Below the pieces are notes generated by a model. That model was not told where the DNA came from, did no database searches, and saw nothing but the letters and a program-made list of their open reading frames with translations. The position numbers and the translations under genes were made by a program. This document shows positions 35,616-44,565 of a stretch of 64,000 nucleotides of DNA, piece by piece; position 1 is the first letter of the stretch, and the number at the start of each line of letters is the position of its first letter. Source of the DNA: Pedobacter frigiditerrae (lineage in GTDB: Bacteria; Bacteroidota; Bacteroidia; Sphingobacteriales; Sphingobacteriaceae); NCBI RefSeq assembly GCF_004331645.1, contig NZ_SJSK01000009.1, positions 42,485-106,484 on the forward strand. The letters are read 5' to 3'.

Positions 35616-38549
35616 TTAATATCCGAATAATTGCTCTAGAGTTAAAGTTGTTACAGTGCCAAACTTCTGCATATCTTCTTGTTTTACTTTTTTATCTGAA
35701 GCTACAATTAGATAAGTATATGGTTTGTTAGCTACTTTTTGAGTGTGAAAATCTTTAATGCTTGCAAAATTAATCGGTTTTAATTCTTTATATAAATCAA
35801 TTCTAGAATCATAATCGTAACCTAATTTTTTATCTGCAAAATATTGAAAGAAAACACCATCCTTAGTTATACGGGTTGTTTCTATGTTGTTTACAACATT
35901 AGATTTCGCATTGTCAAATGACTTATCACTTTGTGGTAAAACATTCAATAGTTCGTTCATTCCATTAACTGCATCTGTCATTTTATCTGCTTGGCTACCC
36001 ACATAAGCAATCATGCTGTATTGTTTGTCTGCCTTATCTGGAGAAACGTATTGCGCAAATGTAGAATAAGCCAAAGCTTTAGATTCTCTAATGGTTTGGA
36101 ATACAATTGAACCCATTCCTCCACCAAAATAACTATTGAATACTTCGATGTTTGCAGCATCTGTTTTATTGTATAAGCCAGTATTTCTTAACCATCTAAT
36201 CTCAGACTGAACCATTTCATAATTTGCAAAATAGACTTGGTTGGCAGTTTGAGTAGTGTAAGTGTAAACTTTTGCTGGTGCTGCTGGAGTAAATTCTTTT
36301 GGCATTAAATGTACCTTTTTTAGGTCTGCGCTAAAGCTTGCTAAATCTTTAGGTCCGTAATAAGTAACTACATGCTGGTAGTTGGTTAAGTTATGTATTA
36401 GAGAAATTAAATCTGCAGATTTGATATTTTTTACCTCATCATTAGTTAACACATTATTAAATGGATTAACACTTCCATACTGAGCATAAGAAGTTAAGCC
36501 ATTCATAATTTGTCCTTTATTTAATTTATTGTTCTCACGGCTTTTTAAGATGGTTCCTTTTAAGTTTTCTAATGCTTTTTCATCAGCTTTGGCATTAGCT
36601 AAAACATGCTCAACCAAGCTAACTGCTTTATCAAAGTTTTCTTGTAAGCCGCTAATACTGATTGTGGTAACTTCAGCGCCAACACTTACGCTATAACTAC
36701 AAGCTATGTCGTAAAATGCTTTACTTAATTCTTCTGCACTATATTTATCAGTGCCTAAGAATGTTAAGTATGTTGATGCATATGCTAATAATTTGTAATT
36801 GTTTGCGCCAATATTTACCCTATAACTCATTCTGAAAATAGAGTTCTCGTCATTTTTTGTAGTTAATACCTCAGCTAAGCCAACTTTGCCAAAAACGATG
36901 TCTTTTTTGTAATCTAAAAATTTAGGGGCAATAGGTTTTACTGGTGCGTCAATAATGCTCTTTACAAATGGAGAAGTTAAATTTCCATTGGCATTAATTG
37001 GTGTAATGGCAGGTTTTTCTACCTTAATGGTGTTTTTGTCTACGCCTTTATGTTTAAAACCTATTATATAATTGTCTTTGAAAAATGTATTTGCAAAGGC
37101 AACTAATTGAGCTTTGGTAATTTTTGAAGACGCATCAACTTCGCTTAAGTCTTTATCCCATTTTGTTCCTCTATTTAACACGAAACTTGTAGAAAGGCTT
37201 TCTGCTCTATTATTATTGCTATCAAAAGCTTGTAAGAAACTTAATTTTCTGTTTGCAACAATTGCTTTTAAAAGACCTTCGTCAAATTCACCCTTTTTCA
37301 ATAAATCAATTTGCTCTAATAATAATTTCGATGCATCTTCTAAAGTTTGTCCGGTCCTTGGTTGGGTACTTAAGCTAAATACACCATAGTCTTTCATTTG
37401 CTGGTAGTTCGCTCCAGCTCTTAGCGTTTTTTGTTGCTTGTTTAGGTTAATATCAATTAAGCCAGCTTTCCCGTTTAATAAAATCTTTTCGATTATATTA
37501 AGCATGACACTTTGCGAAGAATTTTCTGGGTATCCACGGTAATAAATTTCTACCATTTCTGCAGCTGGACCATACACATCAACTTGTTGTATTTTAGTCA
37601 ATGGTTTTTCTGGAGCAGGGTTGTAAAGTGTAACTGGTTTAGCAACCATGTAACTAAATGTTTTTTCAATCTTTTTAATCATTTCATCTGGATTAAAATC
37701 TCCAGTGAAAATTGCAGCCATATTATTGGGTACATAATATTTGTTGTAATAATTCCTTATTTCAACCAATGATGGGTTTTTTAAATGTTCAATTGTTCCA
37801 ATGGTTGTCTGTTGACCATAGTTATGTGTAGGAAATAACAATTCCATCATGGCTTCATCCAATTTATTTGGATCGCTATCTAAACCACGATTCTTCTCTT
37901 CGTAAACTGCTTCTAGTTCTGTATGGAAAATACGGAAAATAGGTTTCCGGAAACGCTCTCCTTGTAATGCTAAAAATTTATCAACTGAGTTAGATGGAAA
38001 ATCTTCGTTGTAAACAGTTTCTTCATACCAAGTGTGGGCATTAGACGAATTACCACCAATTCCGGCAATCATTTTATCATACTCATTAGCAATTGAGAAA
38101 TTTGATGCTTCGCCAGAAGTTTTATCTATTTCTTTATAAATTTCTTTACGCTGAGCTGGATCGGTAGTTTTATTGTACTTTTCATAAAGCGCATCTATTT
38201 TATCTAAAAGTGGTTTTTCTTTTGCCCAATTTGCTGTTCCAAATTTATCGGTTCCCTTAAATAAAAGATGTTCTAAATAATGTGCTAAACCAGTGGCATT
38301 TTTTGGATCAGTATTACTGCCTGCTCTTACGCTCATGCGAAACTGGATGTTTGGTTCTTTCGTATTCGGAGAAAGAATAACTGTTAATCCATTTTTTAAA
38401 GTGTAAAAACGTGTTTTTGATGGATCGTTTGTTACATATTTATAGGTGTAACCTCCAGCAGTTGCAGTTTTCCACTGGTATGCGGATTGCGCCATTAAGT
38501 TGGTGCCTGTTATAAATAAACAGACAAATAGTAAAAGTTTTAGTTTCAT
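35616..38549 (-). CDS. M16-family zinc metallopeptidase, two-domain secreted form
   Basis: 977 residues. Signal peptide to about 20 (LMAQ). The inverted zinc motif HYLEH is at 90-94 (HxxEH), with the third-ligand glutamate in TELEAVYEEKNRG. The first M16 pair of domains is followed by a second, non-catalytic half (from about 490) that lacks HxxEH, as in pitrilysin/insulinase and Bacteroidota secreted M16 proteins. It degrades peptides in the periplasm. Single gene with terminator. Confidence 0.93.
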   Translation of the reverse strand: MKLKLLLFVCLFITGTNLMAQSAYQWKTATAGGYTYKYVTNDPSKTRFYTLKNGLTVILSPNTKEPNIQFRMSVRAGSNTDPKNATGLAHYLEHLLFKGTDKFGTANWAKEKPLLDKIDALYEKYNKTTDPAQRKEIYKEIDKTSGEASNFSIANEYDKMIAGIGGNSSNAHTWYEETVYNEDFPSNSVDKFLALQGERFRKPIFRIFHTELEAVYEEKNRGLDSDPNKLDEAMMELLFPTHNYGQQTTIGTIEHLKNPSLVEIRNYYNKYYVPNNMAAIFTGDFNPDEMIKKIEKTFSYMVAKPVTLYNPAPEKPLTKIQQVDVYGPAAEMVEIYYRGYPENSSQSVMLNIIEKILLNGKAGLIDINLNKQQKTLRAGANYQQMKDYGVFSLSTQPRTGQTLEDASKLLLEQIDLLKKGEFDEGLLKAIVANRKLSFLQAFDSNNNRAESLSTSFVLNRGTKWDKDLSEVDASSKITKAQLVAFANTFFKDNYIIGFKHKGVDKNTIKVEKPAITPINANGNLTSPFVKSIIDAPVKPIAPKFLDYKKDIVFGKVGLAEVLTTKNDENSIFRMSYRVNIGANNYKLLAYASTYLTFLGTDKYSAEELSKAFYDIACSYSVSVGAEVTTISISGLQENFDKAVSLVEHVLANAKADEKALENLKGTILKSRENNKLNKGQIMNGLTSYAQYGSVNPFNNVLTNDEVKNIKSADLISLIHNLTNYQHVVTYYGPKDLASFSADLKKVHLMPKEFTPAAPAKVYTYTTQTANQVYFANYEMVQSEIRWLRNTGLYNKTDAANIEVFNSYFGGGMGSIVFQTIRESKALAYSTFAQYVSPDKADKQYSMIAYVGSQADKMTDAVNGMNELLNVLPQSDKSFDNAKSNVVNNIETTRITKDGVFFQYFADKKLGYDYDSRIDLYKELKPINFASIKDFHTQKVANKPYTYLIVASDKKVKQEDMQKFGTVTTLTLEQLFGY

Positions 38550-38869
38550 TGATTCTATATGTTTTAGATTGACGAGGCTATCGAGCGATATATTTGCTTA
38601 AGATAGTTTTTTAATAATAAGTTATCTCAAATATAAGTGGATAGCGAACAGTTTCCTAAAAAATGAGCGAAAATATCTTTGAAATAGCCATCAAGACACA
38701 AAAGCGCAAAGTTGATGGATTTGTAAGCCATTTAATTTTGATTTTAGTATTAGGGGCCGTTTTTCAAATATTTAATTTTTTTTCATTTTTTAATGTTTGA
38801 GGTCTATATTGATATTTCTTCTTTGCGCTCTTTGCTTCTTTTGCGGTTAATTCTTATTATTTTTACCAA
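38550..38869. other. 320-base intergenic stretch before surE
   Basis: No gene is seen. It contains AAAAGCGCAAAG (38699-38710), the CTTTGCG-type repeat at 38819-38850 (17 bases identical to 4851-4867) and AT-rich sequence. A promoter for surE probably lies here but no consensus is clear. Confidence 0.6.
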
Positions 38870-39709
38870 ATGAATAAGGATGCCAAAAAACCAACAATTT
38901 TAGTTGTTAATGATGATGGAATAACTGCACTAGGAATTAAGAATTTAATTGAAGTAATGCAAGAAATAGGAAGGGTAGTGGTTGTTGCTCCTGATGGGCC
39001 ACAATCTGGAATGGGACACGCCATCACCATTGGTAAACCTTTGCGTTTTGATAAAGTTGAATTATACCCAGGTGTGGAGATGTACAAATGCTCTGGTACA
39101 CCAGTGGATTGTGTTAAATTGGCTGTTAACAAAGTTTTTAAAGGTAAAAAACCAGATTTATGCGTATCTGGAATTAATCATGGTTTAAATAACTCTATCA
39201 ATGTGATTTATTCTGGAACCATGTCTGCAGCAGTAGAAGGTGCCATAGAAAAAATACCTTCAATAGGTTTTTCTTTAGATGATTTTGCCCAAGATGCAGA
39301 TTTTAGTCATTGTAAAAAGTTCATTAAAATAATTGCATTACAGGTTCTTGCTAATGGTTTGCCAGAGGCGACATTATTGAATGTAAACTTCCCAAAAGGT
39401 GCTGATTTAAAAGGAATAAAAATTTGCCGACAAGCAAATGCAAAATGGGCAGAAGAGTTTGATGAACGAATAGACCCTTATAAACGACCTTATTATTGGC
39501 TAACAGGAGTTTTTGAAAATTATGATAAAGGTGAAGATACCGATGTTTGGGCCTTAGATCACGGTTACGTTTCGGTTGTTCCGGTTCAGTTCGATTTAAC
39601 CGCTCATCACGCTATTCCTATTTTAAATGGATGGGATTTTGGCAAGGCTGATAGTTCAAAAACCACCATTCATAAAACTGCTGGGCCTGATGGTAATGGT
39701 TTAGGTTAA
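38870..39709 (+). CDS. surE: 5'/3'-nucleotidase SurE
   Basis: 279 residues. Metal-dependent survival-protein phosphatase acting on nucleoside monophosphates. The N-terminus LVVNDDGITALGIKNL holds the Asp pair (metal ligands), followed by VVVAPDGPQSGMGHAIT, CSGTPVDCVKLA and VSGINHGLNNSINVIYSGTMSAA, the full SurE pattern. Slightly longer than E. coli SurE (253). Followed after two bases by a small membrane gene and then lpxB, a linkage typical of Bacteroidota. Confidence 0.95.
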   Translation: MNKDAKKPTILVVNDDGITALGIKNLIEVMQEIGRVVVVAPDGPQSGMGHAITIGKPLRFDKVELYPGVEMYKCSGTPVDCVKLAVNKVFKGKKPDLCVSGINHGLNNSINVIYSGTMSAAVEGAIEKIPSIGFSLDDFAQDADFSHCKKFIKIIALQVLANGLPEATLLNVNFPKGADLKGIKICRQANAKWAEEFDERIDPYKRPYYWLTGVFENYDKGEDTDVWALDHGYVSVVPVQFDLTAHHAIPILNGWDFGKADSSKTTIHKTAGPDGNGLG

Positions 39710-39711
39710 TA

Positions 39712-39984
39712 ATGATGGAAAAAATTAAAGCAATAAAAAACACAGTGTGGAGTGGTGTTGGTATTGGCGCTGTTGTACCACTTTTTCCTGGTGCTTTGGT
39801 TTGGTTTTTAATGCAAAAAGTTGTTGTGTTAAAAAAAGCAGATTTATTGTTGATTGGCTGCATTGCCTTAAATGCATTTTTGATGAATTACTTTTTTAAG
39901 CAAAATAAAGATAATGTTGCAAGAGGTATTATCAGTATTACCTTTTTGTGGGCATTTGCCTTTTTCTTTTATAAAGTCTTATAA
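39712..39984 (+). CDS. Small membrane protein between surE and lpxB
   Basis: 90 residues with hydrophobic segments near 15-33, 44-62 and 71-88 and basic loops (KQNKDNVARG). It begins two bases after the surE stop; ATG 39715 is an equally good start. It is part of the surE-lpxB cluster and may assist an envelope step, but no motif supports a function. Confidence 0.7.
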   Translation: MMEKIKAIKNTVWSGVGIGAVVPLFPGALVWFLMQKVVVLKKADLLLIGCIALNAFLMNYFFKQNKDNVARGIISITFLWAFAFFFYKVL

Positions 39985-40051
39985 ATTATGGAAAATGTAA
40001 GATTTAGGGTGGCAAATGTTTGTGAACAAAACATTCAGTTTTTATATTTAT

Positions 40052-40086
40052 ACATCTTCCATCTTACCTTTTCCATCTTACATTTA
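40052..40086. repeat. CATCTTAC-type dispersed repeat, copy 2
   Basis: ACATCTTCCATCTTACCTTTTCC followed by CATCTTACATTTA matches 6208-6243 closely. An inverted partial unit (AAAATGTAAGAT, 39992-40003) lies at the other side of this small gap, so the two could pair. Confidence 0.7.
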
Positions 40087-40091
40087 TAAAT

Positions 40092-41210
40092 ATGAAATAC
40101 TATCTCGTAGCCGGAGAGGCATCCGGAGACTTGCACGGAGCTAATTTGATGAAAGCTTTAAAGATTGAAGATGCTGATGCAAACTTCAGGTATTTTGGCG
40201 GCGATAAAATGAAAGCTGAAGGCGGTGAGTTGGTAAAACATTATGCCGATATGGCTTTTATGGGTTTTACAGAAGTGATTTTAAATCTAAGAACCATATT
40301 TAAAAACTTAAAAGCTTGCAAAGCTGATATTTTAGCTCATCAGCCAGATGTTTTAATATTGATAGATTTTCCTGGTTTTAACCTTAAAATCGCTGAATTT
40401 GCTAAGCAACACAACATCAAAGTTTGCTATTATATCTCTCCAAAAATTTGGGCATGGAATCAAAAACGTGTTTTAAAAATTAAAAGAGATGTTGACCAAA
40501 TGTTTTGCATCTTGCCCTTTGAAGTAGATTTCTATAAAAAATGGGGAATGGATGTTCACTATGTGGGTAATCCATTGTTAGATGAAAAAGCGCAGTTTTT
40601 GCCAGACTTAGCATTTAAAGAAAGTCAAGGTTTAACCGAGCAAAAAATTATTGCTTTACTACCCGGAAGCAGAAAACAAGAGATTGAGAGGCTACTACCA
40701 GATATGTTAAGTGTAACTGAGAGTTTCCTCGATTATCAATTTGTTATTGCTGCGGCGCCAACTTTTACAGCAGATTATTATAACCAGTTTATAGGCAGTA
40801 AAAAAGTAAGATTAGTTTTTTCGCAAACTTATAATCTGTTACACAATGCTCACGCTGGATTAGTGGCGTCTGGCACAGCGACACTTGAAACAGCGCTTTT
40901 TAAAATCCCTCAAGTTGTATTATATCGTGGTGGTGCAATTTCTGTTGGCATTGCCCGATTGGTTGTCAAAATTAGATTTATCTCATTAGTAAATCTAATA
41001 ATGGATAGAAAAGTGGTAGATGAATTGATACAGGAAGACTGTAACGCACAGAAAATTATTTCAACCCTAAGCCCTCTTTTACAGGGAGATGTTAGAAATG
41101 AAATGCTTGCAGATTATAATGAATTAGGCAATAAAATGGGAATGGCAGGTGCATCTGAGAGAACAGCAAAATTGATAGTTAAATTTTTAACTTTACCATT
41201 AACGAATTAA
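40092..41210 (+). CDS. lpxB: Lipid-A-disaccharide synthase
   Basis: 372 residues. GT19 glycosyltransferase joining UDP-2,3-diacylglucosamine and lipid X to the lipid A disaccharide on the inner leaflet. The N-terminal motif AGEASGDLHGANLMKAL (about 6-22) and FMGFTEVI, DFPGFNLKIAEFAK, CYYISPKIWAW and LLPGSRKQEI are the LpxB signatures. Length fits (E. coli 382). The preceding genes surE and a small membrane protein share the strand. Confidence 0.95.
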   Translation: MKYYLVAGEASGDLHGANLMKALKIEDADANFRYFGGDKMKAEGGELVKHYADMAFMGFTEVILNLRTIFKNLKACKADILAHQPDVLILIDFPGFNLKIAEFAKQHNIKVCYYISPKIWAWNQKRVLKIKRDVDQMFCILPFEVDFYKKWGMDVHYVGNPLLDEKAQFLPDLAFKESQGLTEQKIIALLPGSRKQEIERLLPDMLSVTESFLDYQFVIAAAPTFTADYYNQFIGSKKVRLVFSQTYNLLHNAHAGLVASGTATLETALFKIPQVVLYRGGAISVGIARLVVKIRFISLVNLIMDRKVVDELIQEDCNAQKIISTLSPLLQGDVRNEMLADYNELGNKMGMAGASERTAKLIVKFLTLPLTN

Positions 41211-41216
41211 CAAAAT

Positions 41217-42221
41217 ATGAAAGCGCTTTCCATAAAAGATATTGCACTAAAAGCTAACGTATCCATAACAACAGTTTCTTTTATTATTAACGGCAAAGCG
41301 AAAGAGAAATCTATTAGCGATGCAGTTATAAAAAAAGTACAACAAATTATTATAGATAGTGGCTATAAACCTAATCAGATTGCTCGTAGTTTACGTACTG
41401 GCAATTCTAATATCATTGGGTTAATTATAGAGGATATTTCCAACTCTTTTTTCTCTCGAATAGCCAGATTAATTGAAGATAAAGCCTATAAAAAAGGATA
41501 TAAAATCATTTATTCTAGTACCGAAAACAGTGTAGAAAAAGCACAAGAGCTAATTAATCTTTTCAAATCTCGAAAAGTTGATGCCTACATCATCTCCCCA
41601 ATGAAAGGGATTGAGGAAGACATTCAAATTCTATTGAATGAAAATAAGCCAGTAATTTTTTTCGATAGAAATTTGCCTGAACTTAATACCAATTATGTAG
41701 GCGCCAATCACTTTGTGGCCTCATACCAAGCTATAGAAAGTTTTATTAAACAGGGTAAGCAGAAGATTGCTTTAGTTACCACAAACATAGATGTGCAACA
41801 AATTATTGAGCGTTTTGAGGGATATAAAAAAGCATTAATAGATTATGCCTTGCCTTTTGACGAAGAGTTGGTGTTAAGAATTCCTTTTAATCAACCTGAG
41901 GTGGATACGATTGCAGCAATCAAGCAATTACTTAAAAATAAAGACATCGATGCCATACTTTTCGCTACAAATTATTTGGCCATCAGTGGGCTAAGGGTCT
42001 TAAAGCAAACGGGTAAAAAGCTAGATGAGAATTTTGCTGTCATAGGTTACGATGACCACGAAGCCTTTGAATTACATACTCCAAGTATTTCGACCATTCA
42101 ACAACCACTGGAAGAAATTGCCGAAACGATTATCAAGTTAATTTTGAATCAACTTTCGTCAAAAACAAAACTTCCCGATCAACAGATTATTATTCCTGCG
42201 AAATTAATTTTGCGAAATTAA
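41217..42221 (+). CDS. LacI-family transcriptional regulator
   Basis: 334 residues. An N-terminal LacI helix-turn-helix (SIKDIALKANVSITTVSFIING, about 3-24, with hinge helix KPNQIARSLRTGNSN) is followed by a periplasmic-binding-like ligand domain (IIGLIIEDISNSFFSRIA, FFDRNLPELNTNYVGANHF, VIGYDDHEAFELHTPSISTI). It binds a sugar or related ligand. It lies six bases after lpxB and upstream of an FGE-like gene and a SusCD locus; the perfect palindrome CTAAAACGTTTTAG at 43457-43470 is the best candidate for its operator. Confidence 0.92.
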   Translation: MKALSIKDIALKANVSITTVSFIINGKAKEKSISDAVIKKVQQIIIDSGYKPNQIARSLRTGNSNIIGLIIEDISNSFFSRIARLIEDKAYKKGYKIIYSSTENSVEKAQELINLFKSRKVDAYIISPMKGIEEDIQILLNENKPVIFFDRNLPELNTNYVGANHFVASYQAIESFIKQGKQKIALVTTNIDVQQIIERFEGYKKALIDYALPFDEELVLRIPFNQPEVDTIAAIKQLLKNKDIDAILFATNYLAISGLRVLKQTGKKLDENFAVIGYDDHEAFELHTPSISTIQQPLEEIAETIIKLILNQLSSKTKLPDQQIIIPAKLILRN

Positions 42222-42244
42222 CATTAACGTAATAATATTTGCAA

Positions 42245-43339
42245 ATGCCAGTGAATAATCGAATACTCACTTTAATTATATTTATATTTTTCTCTTCATG
42301 TACCAACGAAAAGAAAAAGGTGGCTAACACAGACTCGGCTTCTTGCGAAAGCAATTTGCCAAATCGTTTTGGTGTTGGGTTAGATACTACAAAAATTGTA
42401 AAAGGAAGAATTAACCATGATAACATGGTATTTATTCCAGCTGGAGAGTTTTTAATGGGTGCTAACGATAAAGAAGGTAGGGAAGATGAATATCCTCAAC
42501 ATTCAGTTAAGTTAAATTCTTTTTGGATAGATATAACTGAAGTTACAAATGTTAGTTTTGCCAAATTTGTAAAAGCAACGGGTTATGTTACAACGGCAGA
42601 GCGAAAACCAGATTGGGAAGAAATGAAAAAACAATTGCCAGTTGGTACGCCCAAGCCTCCAGATAGTGTTTTTGTTGCGGCATCCCTGGTTTTTTCTGCA
42701 CCAAAACAAATAACGAATTTAAATGATGCTTCGCAATGGTGGGTTTGGAAAAAGGGAGCAGATTGGAAACATCCCCATGGACCCAATAGTAATACTGAAG
42801 GGAAAGATAATTATCCAGTTGTCCATATCTCATGGGATGACGCAATGGCTTATTGCCAATGGGCAGGAAAGCGACTGCCTACAGAAGCAGAATGGGAATA
42901 TGCGAGTAGGGGAGGTCTAAAGAATTCATTATACCCTTGGGGAAATGAGGATATTGAAAAAGGAAAAACAAAAGCTAATACCTGGCAAGGAAATTTTCCT
43001 TTAAAAAACACAAATTGGGATAAGTTTAATGGGCTTGCTCCAATTAAAAAATTTGCACCAAATGGCTATGGCTTATATGATATGGCAGGGAATGTTTGGG
43101 AGTGGTGTAGCGATTGGTACAGACCTGATTATTACACAACAGGAAAGCAAATTAACCCGCAAGGACCTGCTGATAGCTATGATCCAATGGAGCCTACTGT
43201 TCCAAAAAGAGTGGTTAGGGGAGGATCTTTTATGTGCAATGCCTCTTATTGCAAGGGTTACCGTGTTACTTCACGAATGAAAACCTCTACAGATACCAGT
43301 TTAGAACATACTGGTTTTAGGTGTGTGAGCAGCAATTAA
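42245..43339 (+). CDS. Formylglycine-generating-enzyme-type (SUMF1) lipoprotein
   Basis: 364 residues. A lipoprotein signal ends in FSSC (Cys19). The FGE-sulfatase domain follows: FIPAGEFLMGANDKEGREDE, RLPTEAEWEYASRGG, YDMAGNVWEWCSDWY and a C-terminal GFRC. The FGE catalytic/copper cysteines are present as GGSFMCNASYCKGYR (Cys331 and Cys336), so this looks like a true formylglycine-generating enzyme rather than a mere SUMF1-like protein. Such enzymes activate type I sulfatases, but no sulfatase gene is in the window. I chose ATG 42245 (MPVNNRIL); a TTG two codons earlier is possible. It is 23 bases after the LacI gene. Confidence 0.9.
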   Translation: MPVNNRILTLIIFIFFSSCTNEKKKVANTDSASCESNLPNRFGVGLDTTKIVKGRINHDNMVFIPAGEFLMGANDKEGREDEYPQHSVKLNSFWIDITEVTNVSFAKFVKATGYVTTAERKPDWEEMKKQLPVGTPKPPDSVFVAASLVFSAPKQITNLNDASQWWVWKKGADWKHPHGPNSNTEGKDNYPVVHISWDDAMAYCQWAGKRLPTEAEWEYASRGGLKNSLYPWGNEDIEKGKTKANTWQGNFPLKNTNWDKFNGLAPIKKFAPNGYGLYDMAGNVWEWCSDWYRPDYYTTGKQINPQGPADSYDPMEPTVPKRVVRGGSFMCNASYCKGYRVTSRMKTSTDTSLEHTGFRCVSSN

Positions 43340-43756
43340 TTTTTTGATTGTAAAATGCTTGTCACGATATTGTAAACACACAATATCTTTATTGTAACAT
43401 TAAAATTACACAATCGTTTGATAATGACATAAAATATTTTAATTAATATTGAATTACTAAAACGTTTTAGTTTTTTGATAATTCCTGGACAAGTGGTTAG
43501 GAAGCATCAATTAACAAACTAAGTCAATGTAAATTTTACCGGTAATTATAGCAAGTTCAATTTACTAGGTTTTTTTGATAAATCGTTTTAGTTTAGTTGT
43601 ATTAATATCCAAAAGACTGTATGAAATTGTCATGGACGATCTAGGGGAAATATCCATTCAATGGTATTTTAGGATTTTTTGAATAGAAACTAGCCTTTAT
43701 ATATAGAAAATTATAACCTCAAATAACAAAAACGTAAACCGAAAACTAAAACAACT
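43340..43756. other. 417-base regulatory region before the SusCD locus
   Basis: No gene is seen. It contains AT-rich sequence, a perfect LacI-type palindrome (43457-43470), a related site ATAAATCGTTTTAG (43579-43592) and ACACAATCGTTTG (43407-43419). The region probably holds the main promoter of the locus, although no TTTG-N19-TAnnTTTG pair is clear. Confidence 0.6.
43457..43470. promoter_or_regulatory. LacI-type operator palindrome
   Basis: CTAAAACGTTTTAG is a perfect 14-bp palindrome centred on CG, the typical form for LacI-family regulators. A second, imperfect copy lies at 43579-43592. It sits between the FGE gene and the SusCD genes, about 460 bases before the discoidin-like lipoprotein. 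Confidence 0.65.
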
Positions 43757-43906
43757 ATGATTAAAAAATTTACTATGCTCATTAAGTTAAAGCCATTGAT
43801 AAAGCAGAGTACGATGAAAGTCAGTACCCTGTCTATGGCTAATCGTTCATCAATAAATGCACTTGCTGATGCCAAGAAAATAAGCTTAAACAACCAATCT
43901 ATATAA
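43757..43906 (+). CDS. Small ORF resembling a decayed receptor N-terminus
   Basis: 49 residues starting MIKKFTMLIKLKPLIKQSTM and ending ADAKKISLNNQSI. It stops 10 bases before the next gene. The order (basic start, a middle region, then ALADAKKISLNNQS) is like the signal peptide and first strand of a SusC-type receptor with an STN domain, but the hydrophobic core is replaced by polar residues and the frame ends at once. It may be a leader ORF or a remnant. No support beyond pattern. Confidence 0.4.
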   Translation: MIKKFTMLIKLKPLIKQSTMKVSTLSMANRSSINALADAKKISLNNQSI

Positions 43907-43916
43907 ACTATTAATT

Positions 43917-44477
43917 ATGACTTTTTTAAAAATTGCAAAAGGAGCTGTTGGGCTGTGCGCCTCGATAGTTTTACTTAGTGGATGTCTCAAAGAAGATTAC
44001 CCACACACTGAACTGTTTACCTGGAAAGCTAAAGTTGATGTGACCGACAAAGCTGCCCTTACAGTTAACCTAGAAAACTCAGCTGGTCCCTCTGGTGGAG
44101 AAGGGTCTGCTAAGGTAGTAGACAACAATTTTACTACCAAATTTCTCATCAATCCATACCAAAACACTTTGTACATGCAATTGGCTTTTCCTCAACCTCA
44201 GCAAGTTGCTTCATATACGTTAACATCTGGTGATGATGCTCCGGGAAGAGATCCAAAAGACTGGAAACTTAGTGGCTCTGTTGATGGCGCTACTTGGGTT
44301 GATTTAGACATTAAGACTGGAGAGGTTTTTTCGGGACGTAGATTAACAAGAACATTTAGTTTCAAAAACAAGGTCGCCTATAAGTTTTATCGCCTCAGCG
44401 TTACTGCTAATAACAACGATGCTTTATTTCAATTGACAGAATGGAGAGTTATAGAAGTGCCGGAAGAATTACAGTAG
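43917..44477 (+). CDS. Discoidin-like (F5/8 type C) lipoprotein
   Basis: 186 residues. Lipobox LLSGC (Cys23) and an F5/8-type-C-like beta sandwich: VDNNFTTKFLINPYQNTLYMQLAFPQPQQVASYTLTS, DPKDWKLSGSVDGATWVDL and a final FYRLSVTANN...FQLTEWRVIE, typical of discoidin domains that bind carbohydrate. The protein is anchored to the outer membrane or periplasm and may help capture glycans for the SusCD pair. The SusC gene follows after 88 bases. Confidence 0.85.
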   Translation: MTFLKIAKGAVGLCASIVLLSGCLKEDYPHTELFTWKAKVDVTDKAALTVNLENSAGPSGGEGSAKVVDNNFTTKFLINPYQNTLYMQLAFPQPQQVASYTLTSGDDAPGRDPKDWKLSGSVDGATWVDLDIKTGEVFSGRRLTRTFSFKNKVAYKFYRLSVTANNNDALFQLTEWRVIEVPEELQ

Positions 44478-44565
44478 TATACTATTTATACTGTTTGATA
44501 AATGTGATTCCCATTCATCAATCTTATTAACTAACCAAAAACCATATTTTTTAAATAAACTAATT

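Noticed and set aside
42190..42426. Minus-strand ORF over the LacI/FGE junction
   Set aside because: It overlaps two well-supported plus-strand genes and is a reading-frame shadow.
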